64,000 bases of DNA from Neoceratodus forsteri (lineage: Eukaryota > Chordata > Ceratodontiformes > Ceratodontidae). Position 1 is the first letter of the stretch; every line of letters starts with the position of its first letter. A program made the position numbers and the translations under genes. The stretch lies in NCBI GenBank assembly GCA_016271365.2, contig JADMNL010000023.1:609302001-609366000 (forward strand). Direction: 5' to 3'. A model generated the notes under the pieces. The model was not told the origin of the DNA. It did not search any database and was given only the letters and a program-made list of their open reading frames with translations. Positions 42,893 through 53,735 of the stretch are shown here, piece after piece.

Positions 42893-45589
42893 TGCAGTCT
42901 CTTTGCCAATGTCATGATGTGCTTGAGTGTGGGAATGTGGAGGTCAGCTCCACTGCGGGGGCATAAGTCTGACTATAGTGGGGCTCCAATAGTCTATGCA
43001 TACCATACTGCTCAACTGTCCCTGAATGCAAGAGACAGCCCTCATTTCACCCCTGAAAACTGCTCTGCCCTCATCTATCCCTCATGGGAAACATGCTGCT
43101 CACAGAGAATGTCCTGTAAATTCAGACTTTATGGCAGGGCACCATTTCAGATTTCAGCAGTGGATGGGCAACAACGGTGGATGCCAGGTGCTAGTTAGCC
43201 CCTAGATGGCAAGCGCTAGAATGTCTGGAATGTCTCTAAAAGGTAAAACATATTTGTTGTGACTGTAAAGTGATATGCAAATCAGATAAAAATTGAAATG
43301 TGTAAGATTCATCTGTCTATGCCCGAGAACACTGCATCAGATTTGGGCTTAAACCTACCCAGTTACTAACCAATTTTTACCTGGCTGAAGTTCGCCCCCA
43401 AAAAAAAACCTTTTGTCCGATTACTCTTCCCGACTCTATTCCATTAAATACCCATCCCATATGGGTTGTGAAGCTGCCCAGAGGTGCAAAATGTGAAAAA
43501 CACTTCAACCACACATCAGTATTTAGTCCTTCTTCCTTCCCAACCCCTTTAAAAATAATTTACATTTACTTACCTGGCCATCTGTCCAGAACCTGAAGAC
43601 TGGCCCAGTGTGCTACCAGCCAAGTTTTCAGTCCGCTCCTCCTCTGTCCTTCTATCAGAAGCTGGATACTAGAACCGACCATACCGAGGTCCCCAACATG
43701 GTCCATGACCATGTCACCTCATCAACAAACCCACCCAACCTAGGTTGCTTGCTTCCTGCTTAGCTACTGTCATGGCTGCTGTCGCACTGCACTGATTAAG
43801 GCCTATAAGGACACCCACATCACTGTCACTGCTGCTAGGCTAGCTTGCTGCCATGGTGAGCCAGTGCTGTTTTTTTTGCAAGGTGAGCTTAGCAGAGTAA
43901 GTGGTAGTTTGGTCTTTTTTTACACTTTATTTCTTCACCCCTTCCTGAGAACTCTCTCCAGCATCTGCCTAACCGCTGTCTACCTCCCGCTGTGGCGACC
44001 ACAACTACTCCTTCACTCCAACCAGGCTGCACCCCAGATCTAAGCCCCCACAGGGAAGGGCTGCCCTATACTCCCCAGAGCACTCTATCTATGGTGTAGT
44101 GAGCCTGCAGAGAAGTGGAGGACAAAGGGGAGAGTGAGGAGCCCAGTGATGGGAGTGCGGAAATGGCAGCAGTGCCTTGCGTATCCTCTGGAGTTTTTTC
44201 ATTTTCTGTTTCCGATGCTCAGTTGTGCAATGGCATCAGTGGCACTAGTGCTGAAGCCTGCCACAGCACCACCCTTGCAATGTGTGTGCATAAACAAAGC
44301 TATCCCTGGTCTCCACTAGAGGTCGCCCCTGTGCTATACAACCCTACAGCCTTCCCAGGAAGAGAGAGAGCAGTCCTTCAGATGCTCAGTCTTTTCCTTC
44401 CCATGCCGACCCCGATGACCCGAGAGCTTGTTCCCGACCAGGTGGCGGCATAGCGTGAGTGTGGCATCCAGCACCTCAACCTTCAGCGCCACTGGGCTGC
44501 CTAGGTAGTTTAGTCTTGAGTTGGCTTCTAGCTCACCCTCTGCCCCTTCAGTCACCAGGGGAGACAGAGACTCACTAAGAGTAGACCAACAAAGATATGC
44601 TGCCAGAACACTGCTATTGAGAGTTCAGTGCTCACCGACTCCTCCAAGCTGTAGTGTGCAGCCTGTCTACTCTGTGATGGGAAGACAGTGTCCCACTCCT
44701 GTGACTCATGTGCTCTTGCTTGGTTGGAGCTCCTCCACATCACGTGATGATGCTGGTGCTAATAGGTGGACAGAGTGGATAACACAATACAGATACAGTT
44801 AAGACAGGAGAGTACCTGCAATGTGAGGGCAAACAGGACAGGGGGGCACTTATTGTGCAAAGATTAATGCCAAATCTAATGCCATTATTGCCACACCATA
44901 AGAACAACCTAGGCATAATGCAGAGGGAGGCAACTGCCCGCTCTGCCCTACCTAAATTGCACCACTGCTTTATCATAGAAATTCATTCTCAGGTGATAAT
45001 ATTGGTACAAGTAAATACAATGGTTTCCATTGTGTTCTGAGGTACTGTATCTTCATGTTTCAGGATGCATCCTAATCATTGTGATGGTTAGTGTCCCTCA
45101 TAGTCCCTCATTTTGAGTGCCCATGTCCCTCATTGCAGTGACAAATGTGAGGTATGGTGCATGCTTCAACACCCTACTCAGCACAAAGAGTGCTGAGCAT
45201 GGCCATAATGTATAGGCTCCATAAAGAATGGCAAAGGGAAAGAAACTGAGCTGAATCAGTCATGGAGAAACACATTTGTAGTACTAAATATCCATAAGGG
45301 ATTTGCATGGTCTGAGACAAAAGGTCAGGCTTCACAACACAGAGACCCTCTTCATACATCTGGAATGGGGATGGTGGCTGACTATATCCTAGGCATTTAA
45401 TGCATTACACAAACAATACTTTACAAAGTAATGGAAATTTAATGGCAAAATCAAAAGCCATTAAACAACTTGCAAAAGGATCAAAATTAATGAGTTTACC
45501 TAATTTTAAGGAAATCAATGAAAATGTATTTTAATGGTCCTTATTGCTAGTAGTAGTATGAGAAATAGAAACCTATGTGTTTTTGTATG
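42893..45589. other. Unassigned stretch, G+C-richer in the middle
   Basis: No protein recognised. The part 43950-44760 is richer in C and G and has a 112-codon frame (44115-44453) without similarity to anything I know. I would not call an exon: there is no obvious splice-flanked conserved segment. A short stem TTTAATGGC/GCCATTAAA lies near 45439-45466. Confidence 0.4.
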
Positions 45590-45800
45590 AGTTTGCACCA
45601 GCTTAGTTGCTGCAAAATTGAAAGTGTGTAACATGCAAACCTGATGTGATTTTTTAAATGTTCACACAAGCTTACCTACTGCATGCATGTCAAGCAGGCA
45701 TGCAAACCTGATTTGTTTTTTTGACTTGTTGCCACGTTCACTTTGTGTATGCGAACTGCATGCAAACATTGCACAATTTAGCACATGGCACGCATTCTGC
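45590..45800. repeat. Degenerate tandem repeat with CATGCAAACCTGAT
   Basis: 'catgcaaacctgatgtgattttttaaatgttcacacaagctta' (45631) and 'catgcaaacctgatttgtttttttgacttgttgccacgttcac' (45700) are two units ~69 bases apart, with weaker units on both sides. The composition resembles the repeat at 41950-42080. Confidence 0.55.
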
Positions 45801-45934
45801 ATGTACACAGCACACTTATATTTTTGTAAGAAATGTATCTATTGTCAGCTAATAGTTTTTCTCATGGGTTCAATATTTTCACAACATATACATCAGTTCT
45901 GTTCAATGTTTTAATAATAATACCTTCAAACCTG

Positions 45935-46010
45935 ACTCAGCTAGACTGGGTTGTTAGCATTCTTGCCTCTAGACCAGACAGCTTTGAGTTCAGGTTGAAC
46001 ATGAGCACAT
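45935..46010 (+). mobile_element. Possible SINE head
   Basis: 'ctagactgggttgttagcattcttgcctctagaccagacagctttgagttcaggttg' has a tRNA-like layout with an A-box-like start and a weak B box. It lies directly before a CR1 tail. Weak evidence only. Confidence 0.35.
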
Positions 46011-46660
46011 ACTAACATACTAAAATGCCAGCAGAATAGGCCCAATGGTCTTTCTAGTCTGCTCGATTGGTCAGGCCACCCGGGTGCTGACCTTGCACCC
46101 CTCGCCTTCTCTGGCTTCTCCCTTCCCAGTTCCAGATATTCTTGCTGCATTGGACTTTGCTTCCAGAACCCTTCCCTGTACCTGTCCCAGCCCCTCTTGC
46201 ATCCCTCCACCATCTCTGCCTCCACCAGCCCCTAGGCAGTGCATTCCATGGCTCCACCACCCTCTCAGTGAAGTAGCACCTCCTCCTTTCTCCCTGAATC
46301 TTCCCTCCAGCTTCCACCCATGCCTCTAGTGGCCCCTTCTCCTTCCTTCAAGCACCCTGACTGTTCCTCCCTATTAACCCTCTTCATGTACTTGAAGACC
46401 TCTATCATGTCCCCTGGTCCCTTCTCTCTTCCAATGTGTACATATTTAGCTCTTCGAGCCTCTCCTCATAGGTCCTGTCCCCAAGCCCCAAATCATTTTG
46501 GTTGCCCTCCTCTGGACCCTCTCCAGGAGTTTAATGTCCCTCTTTAAGTGTGGCCTCCAAAACTGCATGCAGTACTCAAGGTGTGGCCTCACCAAGCAGT
46601 TATACAGAGGGAGTATCACTTCCTCCTTCCATCCAAACCTTGTGCTGCAGTGGTGCATTT
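46011..46660 (-). mobile_element. CR1 LINE 3' end (copy G)
   Basis: A minus-strand CR1 of a separate subfamily. Reading from 46658: '[20 protein letters not shown]', '[20 protein letters not shown]' and '[14 protein letters not shown]' (down to about 46480). This is well preserved, with further conserved sequence to the tail at 46011-46060 ('tactaacatactaaaatgccagcagaataggcccaatgg'). It is 5' truncated at a point where most CR1 copies are also cut. Confidence 0.88.
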
Positions 46661-46865
46661 GATGGATTCTGCACTGCTGGAGATGCAGCCCTTCAGAAAC
46701 AGAATTTAACAGAGGTCTCTTCTGTCCTTCTCTGGTCCTCTCATGGTGTATGGTGGGAAAATATTGAACCTATGTTGTTTATTTCTTTCCCCAGGTCACA
46801 CCTGAAATGAGCCTCAGCTCAGTGCCCCTCCTGGATACCAATTTTGATATAAATAAATAAATTGT
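46661..46865 (+). mobile_element. SINE-family tail with (AAAT)n end
   Basis: 'ccccaggtcacacctgaaatgagcctcagctcagtgcccctcctggataccaattttgatataaataaataaatt' is the tail seen at 20949 and 24590. A tRNA-like head may be present but is degraded ('gtgctgcagtggtgcatttgatgg' at 46641-46665). Confidence 0.6.
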
Positions 46866-47639
46866 CCATTTACAGTTAGACATTTATTAAACATACAAAC
46901 TCTGACACTTTCTAAAATGAGTATGGAGCAACCCCAAGTTTCTTGGCAATGAAGGATCATAGGTCCTTTTTATAAACACTAAACACGTTTCTAAGACACA
47001 TCCTCATCTTAAATCTGAGCTCAACAGGCCTAGAGTTATGTGTGAATGTTGTGCATGCATTGCAGTAATGTGGGGCAAAATAATTAATAGGAATGTGAAA
47101 TTACTGCAAAATGCTATTCTTCCTTCACAAATTTGCAAAAATACAAACTTTGCATTTCAAGACTGACATTTATGGCATTTGTTCCTCAAAACTTTTAAAA
47201 TGCCACAAACTGAATGTCTTTCATTTTTTTAATTATGGGAATCATAGACTTTTCCTCACAGAATGTGGAGGGGATCAGAAATGCCCATATTTACAAAAAT
47301 ATTCAGGTAACAGTAGTAAGCATTCAGACTGTGAATTTTCTCCTTTAACTCAGAAAACGTGGACATAAATGTTGCAAATCCCATGAATACATTTTTTCAA
47401 TCAGCTTCACAAATGTTGCTTATTTTTGAGCACTAGGTCAGAAGAGCGACAGCAACAGCAACTGCCAAAACAGCCAGCAATAACAGCGCCTGCCATATAG
47501 GTACATGGTAGCAGTCCCAACACATGGAGGACTGCCACCATAGACTGCAAACACAATTTAAAATGTATGATTTTGTGGGGGCTCCGCCTGCACCCAGACA
47601 CTCTGGGGCTCTTCCCCACACACCCATTACTTAAATGAT
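46866..47639. other. Unassigned stretch
   Basis: Nothing recognised; A+T rich, no long frame. Confidence 0.4.
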
Positions 47640-47830
47640 CAGCTCTGAGTTAGAGTTGGATTATGGAGAAAAGTGCAACTTGGAGGGTGGGGACCATGAG
47701 ATGGGACTTGTAAAGTATCATAAACCCATCTCACAGAAAAAAATCAGAGACCAGGACTAGAACCCTGGTCTCCAGCAGTATGTTGGTGATTAGCTCATTT
47801 CCTTAACCTCTCTGCCACAGGAGCAGTTCA
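47640..47830 (-). mobile_element. tRNA-derived SINE, antisense
   Basis: 'agaccaggactagaaccctggtctccagcagta' (antisense B-box region, 47748-47780) followed by 'gattagctcatttccttaacctctctgcc' (antisense A-box region). The upstream 'ctctgagttagagttggatt' resembles the hairpin word at 16316-16336. Confidence 0.65.
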
Positions 47831-48704
47831 GCTAGTCCCACTTTTTTCAGCCTTTTTCCATCCCTTCAGTCCCCCACTGAGGTCACAGCTACAGGGGATG
47901 GGGTAATTACCATTTGCTGTTGTATCCTTATACTTCACTGTTTTTATAGTGCTCATTTTGCATGCACTGTAGAATGTTACGCTTATGCTAACCAGATACC
48001 ATTTTTACATAATGTCACAAAAGTTACAAAAACAAAATCCAAACATTTTGCCCATCCTTACTTATAGCTGCTGCTATACGTGCACACATACCATGTTTGT
48101 TCAGGCAGTATAACATTCATTTGTATGAAATCAGTTTTAAGATACAATGTGCATGAAGGGTACTATGCTATGCTGTACAAACCCATATTGTTTTCTGTTC
48201 AGCATTCTCAAATGAGGGGGCAGGTTAGGTTCCAAACCATGCAGGACAATGTTCATATGAACAGGGTTGAAATGAAACTGAATATTGGTTTCTTCTCTTG
48301 AAGAAACCTGCATCTGACATTAAAAGTACAGAAAATACTTCTTACAATACAGTGACAAATTCCACATGTGGATAAAAACAAATCATGCTATATTGTACAA
48401 CCACCATTCACTTAAGACACACACACACACGAATACACACAGACCTTACTTGTCAGGAAAAATTAACTTGAGCTATACAAACTAACATTACTCAACCTTG
48501 AACTGTAATTGGATGTATATGCACTATTTACATTTTCTCTTTTATTATATGTATTCATTGCCACTTTTATGCCAAAAGGAATAATGAACTTTCATTTTTG
48601 AACTAGCATGTATTCATTTTGCCAAAAAAAAAAACTCTTAATTTGATAAGCTGGGCAAACTATAGTGAAGAATGGATAAAGGGTGAGGCTAAATGGCTTC
48701 CACT
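47831..48704. other. Unassigned stretch with short (AC)n
   Basis: Nothing recognised apart from a short (AC) run at 48418-48442 with interruptions. Confidence 0.4.
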
Positions 48705-48828
48705 GGGTTATCACTGTCTCTTCAAATGGATAACTTTATCACCGTCTCTGCAAATGATAACTTTGTTATCACTGTCTCTGCAAATGATAACTTTGTCATC
48801 ACTGTCTCTGCAAATGGTAACTTTATAA
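48705..48828. repeat. Minisatellite, four units of about 29-31 bases
   Basis: Unit 'tatcactgtctctgcaaatgataactttg' in four copies with few changes; the first copies vary most. The 69-codon frame over it (repeating SLQM-TL) is a consequence. Confidence 0.9.
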
Positions 48829-49644
48829 GTTTTAAAAAATTTCCAAAGTCATTCTATTTCTGGAGACTGGGAATGCCCCATCCATAATGGGATTACCTTT
48901 TTGTCCAAAGTCTGACTTAATGTTCTCTTACTGTCCAACACTTTTCTTGCCACAGGTTAACAATTTATGTGCTGAATCAATTTGGAATGTATTTAAATTC
49001 TGCATGTATTTTACACACAGTTCATTGTACATTATGTGCTCATATACTCAATTTTTGTGTGATGTTTTCCTTTCTTACATTTCCTTTTTCTGTTTCTGGT
49101 AGGTAGGTTGCTGCTCTCCATGTTGCAGTCTAGTAACTACTGTAGCTTAGATATCCTCCTTTGCTGTGGCTTGCTGTGCTTATTTTTATTATGCATCTAA
49201 TATTTTCTCCATGGAGACTATTAAGTTTATATTTCCAATTGGTGTTTATCCATACATTGTAGGTAATTCAATTAGCTTAATATCAACTATGCTACAGTGT
49301 GTTGTGACAACCGTATTTCACCTCTGTTATGCCTCGTTGCAATCATGTATTTATTTGGATGGAGGCTATTGTGCTAATATGCCTATTTTGGGTATTGATT
49401 AAACAGTAGATTGAGGCTATTTTTCATGTGTCCTTGTTCTACTTTCTTGCTACTCCCTTCACTTTCTCCACTTGTTTCCCTTTGTTTCCTGTTTGCAGTG
49501 AATCAATCAACCTACATTATGTATCACTGTATTGATGGCATGTTTTGTGGAACGAGTCTGATGCACTTTCTAACTTTACTGTGTTGTGCTAATGTATGTT
49601 GAGATTGGGTTTATGCCTATTGCACTTTGCTATTTGTTATAAAT
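48829..49644. other. Unassigned stretch
   Basis: T-rich, no recognised feature. The frames 48887-49102 and 49166-49402 are Cys/Phe/Tyr-rich chance translations. Confidence 0.4.
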
Positions 49645-50300
49645 AAATTCAATGTGCTTTTTTACACCGCTTGCGCATGCACAAGGAACGTTTTGGGAGA
49701 GTAGCACACTTGAGGTGCCTCTCCCATCCAATGCCTGCTCCCCTTGAGCAGGCGTGGCGGTCCTGCACCAATGGGTGCAAGAGCTCTGTATGACAGCGGT
49801 GTTCCTCTGCTGCAAAGGAAAGCACCGCTGCCATACTAAGCGCTGCCGTCCCCCTCATCGCACCCCCCGCAGCATCACGCCTCCCTTCAAAGTTTTGGTG
49901 CCATGCTGGGAGCCCACCAGCGTGCAATGTTGTTTGCCGACGGGGTGCCCAATTCCCTTGCCGGCCTCGCCCCCACATAGTTTTCCAATGGGGGTGCCTA
50001 ATCTCTCCGCTGGCCCTCGGCCCCCAGCAATCTTCTGCATGCTGGGAGCCTCCAGTGTGGCAAATGTCCCACATCATCATTTTTATTTTTAAACCTGTAA
50101 AATAAAAAGGTCTATAGCGTCTCCAACCCCTCCACAACCCACACCCACCATTCTTTTAACCTCCCACCTCCTCACCCCATGCCTCCGGACTCCAGTGCAA
50201 TGATCTTCGTGGACCGGGAACACATCTGCACTTCTAAACGCGATCGCTGGACTGAGGAAATGCCGTAAGCTGTATAATGGGCTAGATAGGGGGTTCAACT
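49645..50300 (+). repeat. Repeat family R1, copy 3 (diverged)
   Basis: It shares with copies 1 and 2 the words 'ggggtgcccaattccc' (49940-49955), 'gggggtgccta', 'aacctgtaaaataaaaaggtctatagcgtctcc' (50091-50123), the C-rich 'cctcccacctcctcaccccatgcct' and a following junction with the palindromic satellite. More G+C- and CpG-rich than the other copies, so perhaps younger. Confidence 0.55.
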
Positions 50301-51780
50301 TCTTTATTGTATATCTTCAGTCATTTTTGAATTTTTGCACCACATTTTCAACATGGGGTTTTGGGACCTCTCATGAATGATGTCACTGTCATGGTGTTAT
50401 TCGGGCCCAAAGGGTGATTGCAGGCACTGCACAGTCACTGCATGAAATCACCCTTCAGGCTTGAATAATGCCATGACAGTGACATCATCAAGGTCATGAA
50501 TATGATGCAAATGAATGCAAAATAAAATGACTGTTTTCTGGCGTCGTTACGCGAGTTCCTCGCAGGCTCATAAGTTCGTGAATTTTCAATATTTTCACTC
50601 CAGATTTTCAACATTGTCATTTTATCACACCTTCTTATGAGTTGTACAGCTGTCATTTTCACATCTCACCCAAAATGTGTTTCTGCCCATGTAGCTTACA
50701 ATGGCGTAGGTCGGGTGCATGAAATCAATGTATGGAACACATTATGAAAATCACAGTGACACTGTTCATGAGCAGAGGTCTTAAAATGGCTATGTTGAAA
50801 AGTTGGTGAAAAAATTCCTAAAATGACTGTTTTACGAGCTGCATTGGCGCAGTTCCTCACGCACGCTCTGCGTTTGCAAATTTTCAATATTTGCACTCCA
50901 GATTTTCAACATTGGCATTTTACCACACCTCCTCATGAGCAGTACAGCTGTCATTTTCACATCCTGCCCAAAACATGTTTCCGCCATGTAGCACACAATG
51001 GCGTAGTCCGTGGTGTTAACTTAATGTATGGACACATTAAGAAAATCACAGTGACACTGTTCATGAGCAGAGGTCTTAAAATGGCTGTGTTGAAAATTTG
51101 GTGAAAAAATTCCTAGAAATGACTGTTTTATGAGTGTTCATTGTGCAGTTCCTATGCACACTCGTAAGTTTGTGAATTTTCAATATTTTCACTCCACATT
51201 TTCAACATTGCCATTTACCACACCTCCTTATGAGCACTGCAACTGTCATTTTTCACATCTTGCCCAAAACGTGTTTCCGCCCATATGAGCGCACAATGGC
51301 ACAGTCGCTGTGTGAACTCAGTGTATGGACACATTAAGAAAATCACAGTGTCACTGTTCATGAGCAGAGATCTTAAAATGGCTATGTTCTAAATTTGGTG
51401 AACAAATTCCTAAAATAACTGTTTTACAAGCGTCGTTGTGCAATTCCTCATGCGCTCATAAGTTTCTAATTTTCAATATTTTCACTCCAGATTTTCAACA
51501 TTGCCGTTTTATCACACCTCCTTATGAGCAGTACAGCTGGCATGTTCCACATCCTACCTAAAACGTGTTTACGCCCATGTACTGCACAATGGCAGAGTCG
51601 GTGTGCAAAATCAATGTATGGCACACAGTAAGACAATCACAGTGACACTGTTCATTAGCAGAGGTATTTCCACTCCAGATTTTCAACATTGCCATTTTAC
51701 CACACTTCCTTATGAGCAGTACAGCTGTCATTTTCACATCCTGTAAAGCGTGTTTCGCCTATGTAGTGCACAATGGGGGT
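50301..51780. repeat. Palindromic satellite, main tandem array
   Basis: Tandem monomers start at 'aattttcaatat': 50581, 50879, 51175 and 51468 (spacing 298, 296, 293). A truncated unit follows at about 51666 and a diverged unit precedes at 50301. Each monomer is an imperfect palindrome: in the second, 50902-50958 and the reverse complement of 51041-51097 agree at 43 of 57 positions without gaps. The array can therefore also be seen as ~148-base half-units in alternating orientation. The first unit holds a ~50 bp stem (50371-50420 with 50446-50500). No coding content. Related to 15841-16965. Confidence 0.85.
50371..50500. repeat. Long hairpin in the first satellite unit
   Basis: ATGATGTCACTGTCATGG in the left arm is matched exactly in the right arm. 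The stem continues through TTATTC and AAGGGTGATT with a few mismatches. The loop of about 25 bases is 'gcaggcactgcacagtcactgcatg'. Confidence 0.85.
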
Positions 51781-51965
51781 AACAAAGGTCATGCTGACAA
51801 TTTATTGCGCAAATACCAGCAATCGCACAGGGCATTAGGGTAAAGCACCATACATGCCAAACACCACTGCAAATACCTGCAAGCGAATGTTCGGCATTGA
51901 CAAATGCTTGTTTATATTTAGTGCAAAGGGAACTTTAAATCACAAGAATAGATATGGTTCTTCAC

Positions 51966-52330
51966 TAGTAATAATAATAATACATTTTATTTATAAGGCA
52001 CCTTATCCATAACCAAGGTGCCTAACAATTTTAAAAACAAACCAGACATCAGTACATTAACATTTAAATAGCAGCATACCATTCATCAAAAGGAAAATCA
52101 GTCACTGAATGCTTGGTGCCACAAAAAGTTTTAGATGAGATTAGTCTGGAGAAAGGGCACTGTCCCACACCCTGGCTCCTTCCACTGTGAGTACTGTTTC
52201 TACATTGTGTTGTCTGTTGCTCTGAGAAACCTCCTTCTGTGGGTATTAAAAATAGCTCACCAGAGGAAATATTTTTGTGTATATGCTACACTGTGGTAGA
52301 GATCTAACAAGTATTATGGGAAAATACATT
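51966..52330 (-). mobile_element. L2-type 3' end or L2-tailed SINE, antisense
   Basis: (AAT)n followed by 'acattttatttataaggcaccttatccataaccaaggtgcctaacaattttaaaaacaa', the standard antisense start of L2-tailed elements ('attttatttgtagagcgc...aaggcgctttacaa'). The body further right is unassigned but probably belongs to the same element. Confidence 0.65.
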
Positions 52331-52482
52331 TTGTCACAGGTCACTGACTCATGCATGCCAAAGTGACAATCTAAATGTCTGCATTATTTTTGACTGACCT
52401 GGTAACAGACTGATAGGATGACTTCACCTCGCTGTGGAGTTTATCCCTCACTGATGAGTCCTAAAGGTATAAAACATGTGTT

Positions 52483-52676
52483 TCAATTGTGCTTATGCAA
52501 TTGGATGAGATGTATGCTTGTGTGACTGCGATACATTGTGGCTGTTTGCCTCCCTATCCATGATATACCACCCTGTAGGGGTACAATGAAAGGAACCTTA
52601 GAGAAGGCTTCCCCTATAGGTGCCACAGGAATAATTACCTTGGCTAAAGGTACCTTAGGAAGAAGCCCATGGAAAG
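52483..52676 (-). repeat. Split-repeat block a (outer)
   Basis: 'caattgtgcttatgcaattgg' through 'tacattgtggctgtttgcctccctatccatg.atatacca' to 'gtaccttaggaagaagccca'. The same sequence with scattered changes is at 52824-53005. Confidence 0.85.
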
Positions 52677-52714
52677 AGAGACAAGACACTGGAGAATAAG
52701 GGGTGGATGGTGAG

Positions 52715-52823
52715 GCAACAAAGAAATGAATCCTGGACAAGTCCAGGAGGTGTGGCCTTTAAGGTCTGATGAGAGTGACGTTGTTGCTCCACCCATTGAA
52801 CCTTAGGCTTATAGCCTTCCCAT
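52715..52823 (-). repeat. Split-repeat block b (inner copy)
   Basis: 'gcaacaaagaaatgaatcctgga' to 'cttatagccttcccat'. It is matched at 55931-56035. Confidence 0.85.
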
Positions 52824-53005
52824 TCAATTGTGCTAAGCAACTGGATGTATGCTTGTATGACTTTGATAAATTGTGGCTGTTCACCTCTCTATCCATGGGA
52901 TATACCACTCTATAGGGTACCATGCAAGGAACCATAGATGGAGGTCCCCCATAGGTGCAGCAGGAATACTTCCCTTTGCTAAAGGTAGCTTAGGAAGAAG
53001 CCCAA
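52824..53005 (-). repeat. Split-repeat block a' (next to interior)
   Basis: Second copy of block a, starting TCAATTGTG and ending 'gtagcttaggaagaagccca', about 85% alike by eye. Confidence 0.85.
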
Positions 53006-53514
53006 AAAGAATACCCAAAAGGGTGTTGAGCATTGAATAGGCAAGAAATCAGACTATATTGAGACTGAAAAGTAAGGGAGAGACGAGATGGGAAGGACAG
53101 AGAAGAACGTGATATAATGAGGACAAGGAATGAAATGAAAACTGACAAGATGAAGAAGGGTGGCTTCCTAAGGAGGGAGGGAACAGCTAGGGCCACCATC
53201 TGACTCCATCCAACAGTGGAACCTAACTACAGAACCTATGAAAGCACTAACCCTGTCTAGTAGTATGACCATCAGAATGGAGGAGAGGAAAACCCTCTGA
53301 GGAGGAAACCTCTGAGGGATCTAATACCTAGGTCGCCTTCCTCCAGGCTGAATGATGGTTTGATTAGTGACAGCTCCGCTACAGCAATTTAAAGTCAAGA
53401 TTGCATAAGGAGGAAAATCCAATTTTGAGGAAGCTCTCACTCTGTCCTTCTAAATGAACAGCTGTTGAGGGATGTGGCGATGTCTCTGCAACTAGATGCT
53501 CAAAAGCAAGAGGA

Positions 53515-53735
53515 TGTACGATGATGGAAAGAAGCTTTGAAGGCCTGAATGGTTTAAGGTAAGGAACAAAATGGGTGATGTATGATAATGAAAATGAGGC
53601 CAGAAGGCCAGTACAGTTAAGGTGAAATATGAAGTGGAAGATGAACAATGATGGAGTGAAGCCATGAAAGCTGGTACAGTTAAGGTGAGGTATGAAATGA
53701 ATGATGTACAATGATGGTGAGAAGCCTGCCAGCCC
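53515..53735. repeat. Minisatellite-like units in the interior
   Basis: Three units of roughly 65-75 bases: 'aggtaaggaacaaaatgggtgatgtatgataatg', 'aggtgaaatatgaagtggaagatgaacaatgatgg' and 'aggtgaggtatgaaatgaatgatgtacaatgatgg', each followed by 'gag.agcc...'. Confidence 0.7.

Noticed and set aside
42794..43198. 134-codon frame
   Set aside because: Begins inside the arm of a palindromic element and continues into sequence with no similarity to a protein.
50581..51700. CRISPR array
   Set aside because: The ~296-base period with diverged whole-unit repeats and no spacers, in vertebrate DNA, is a satellite.
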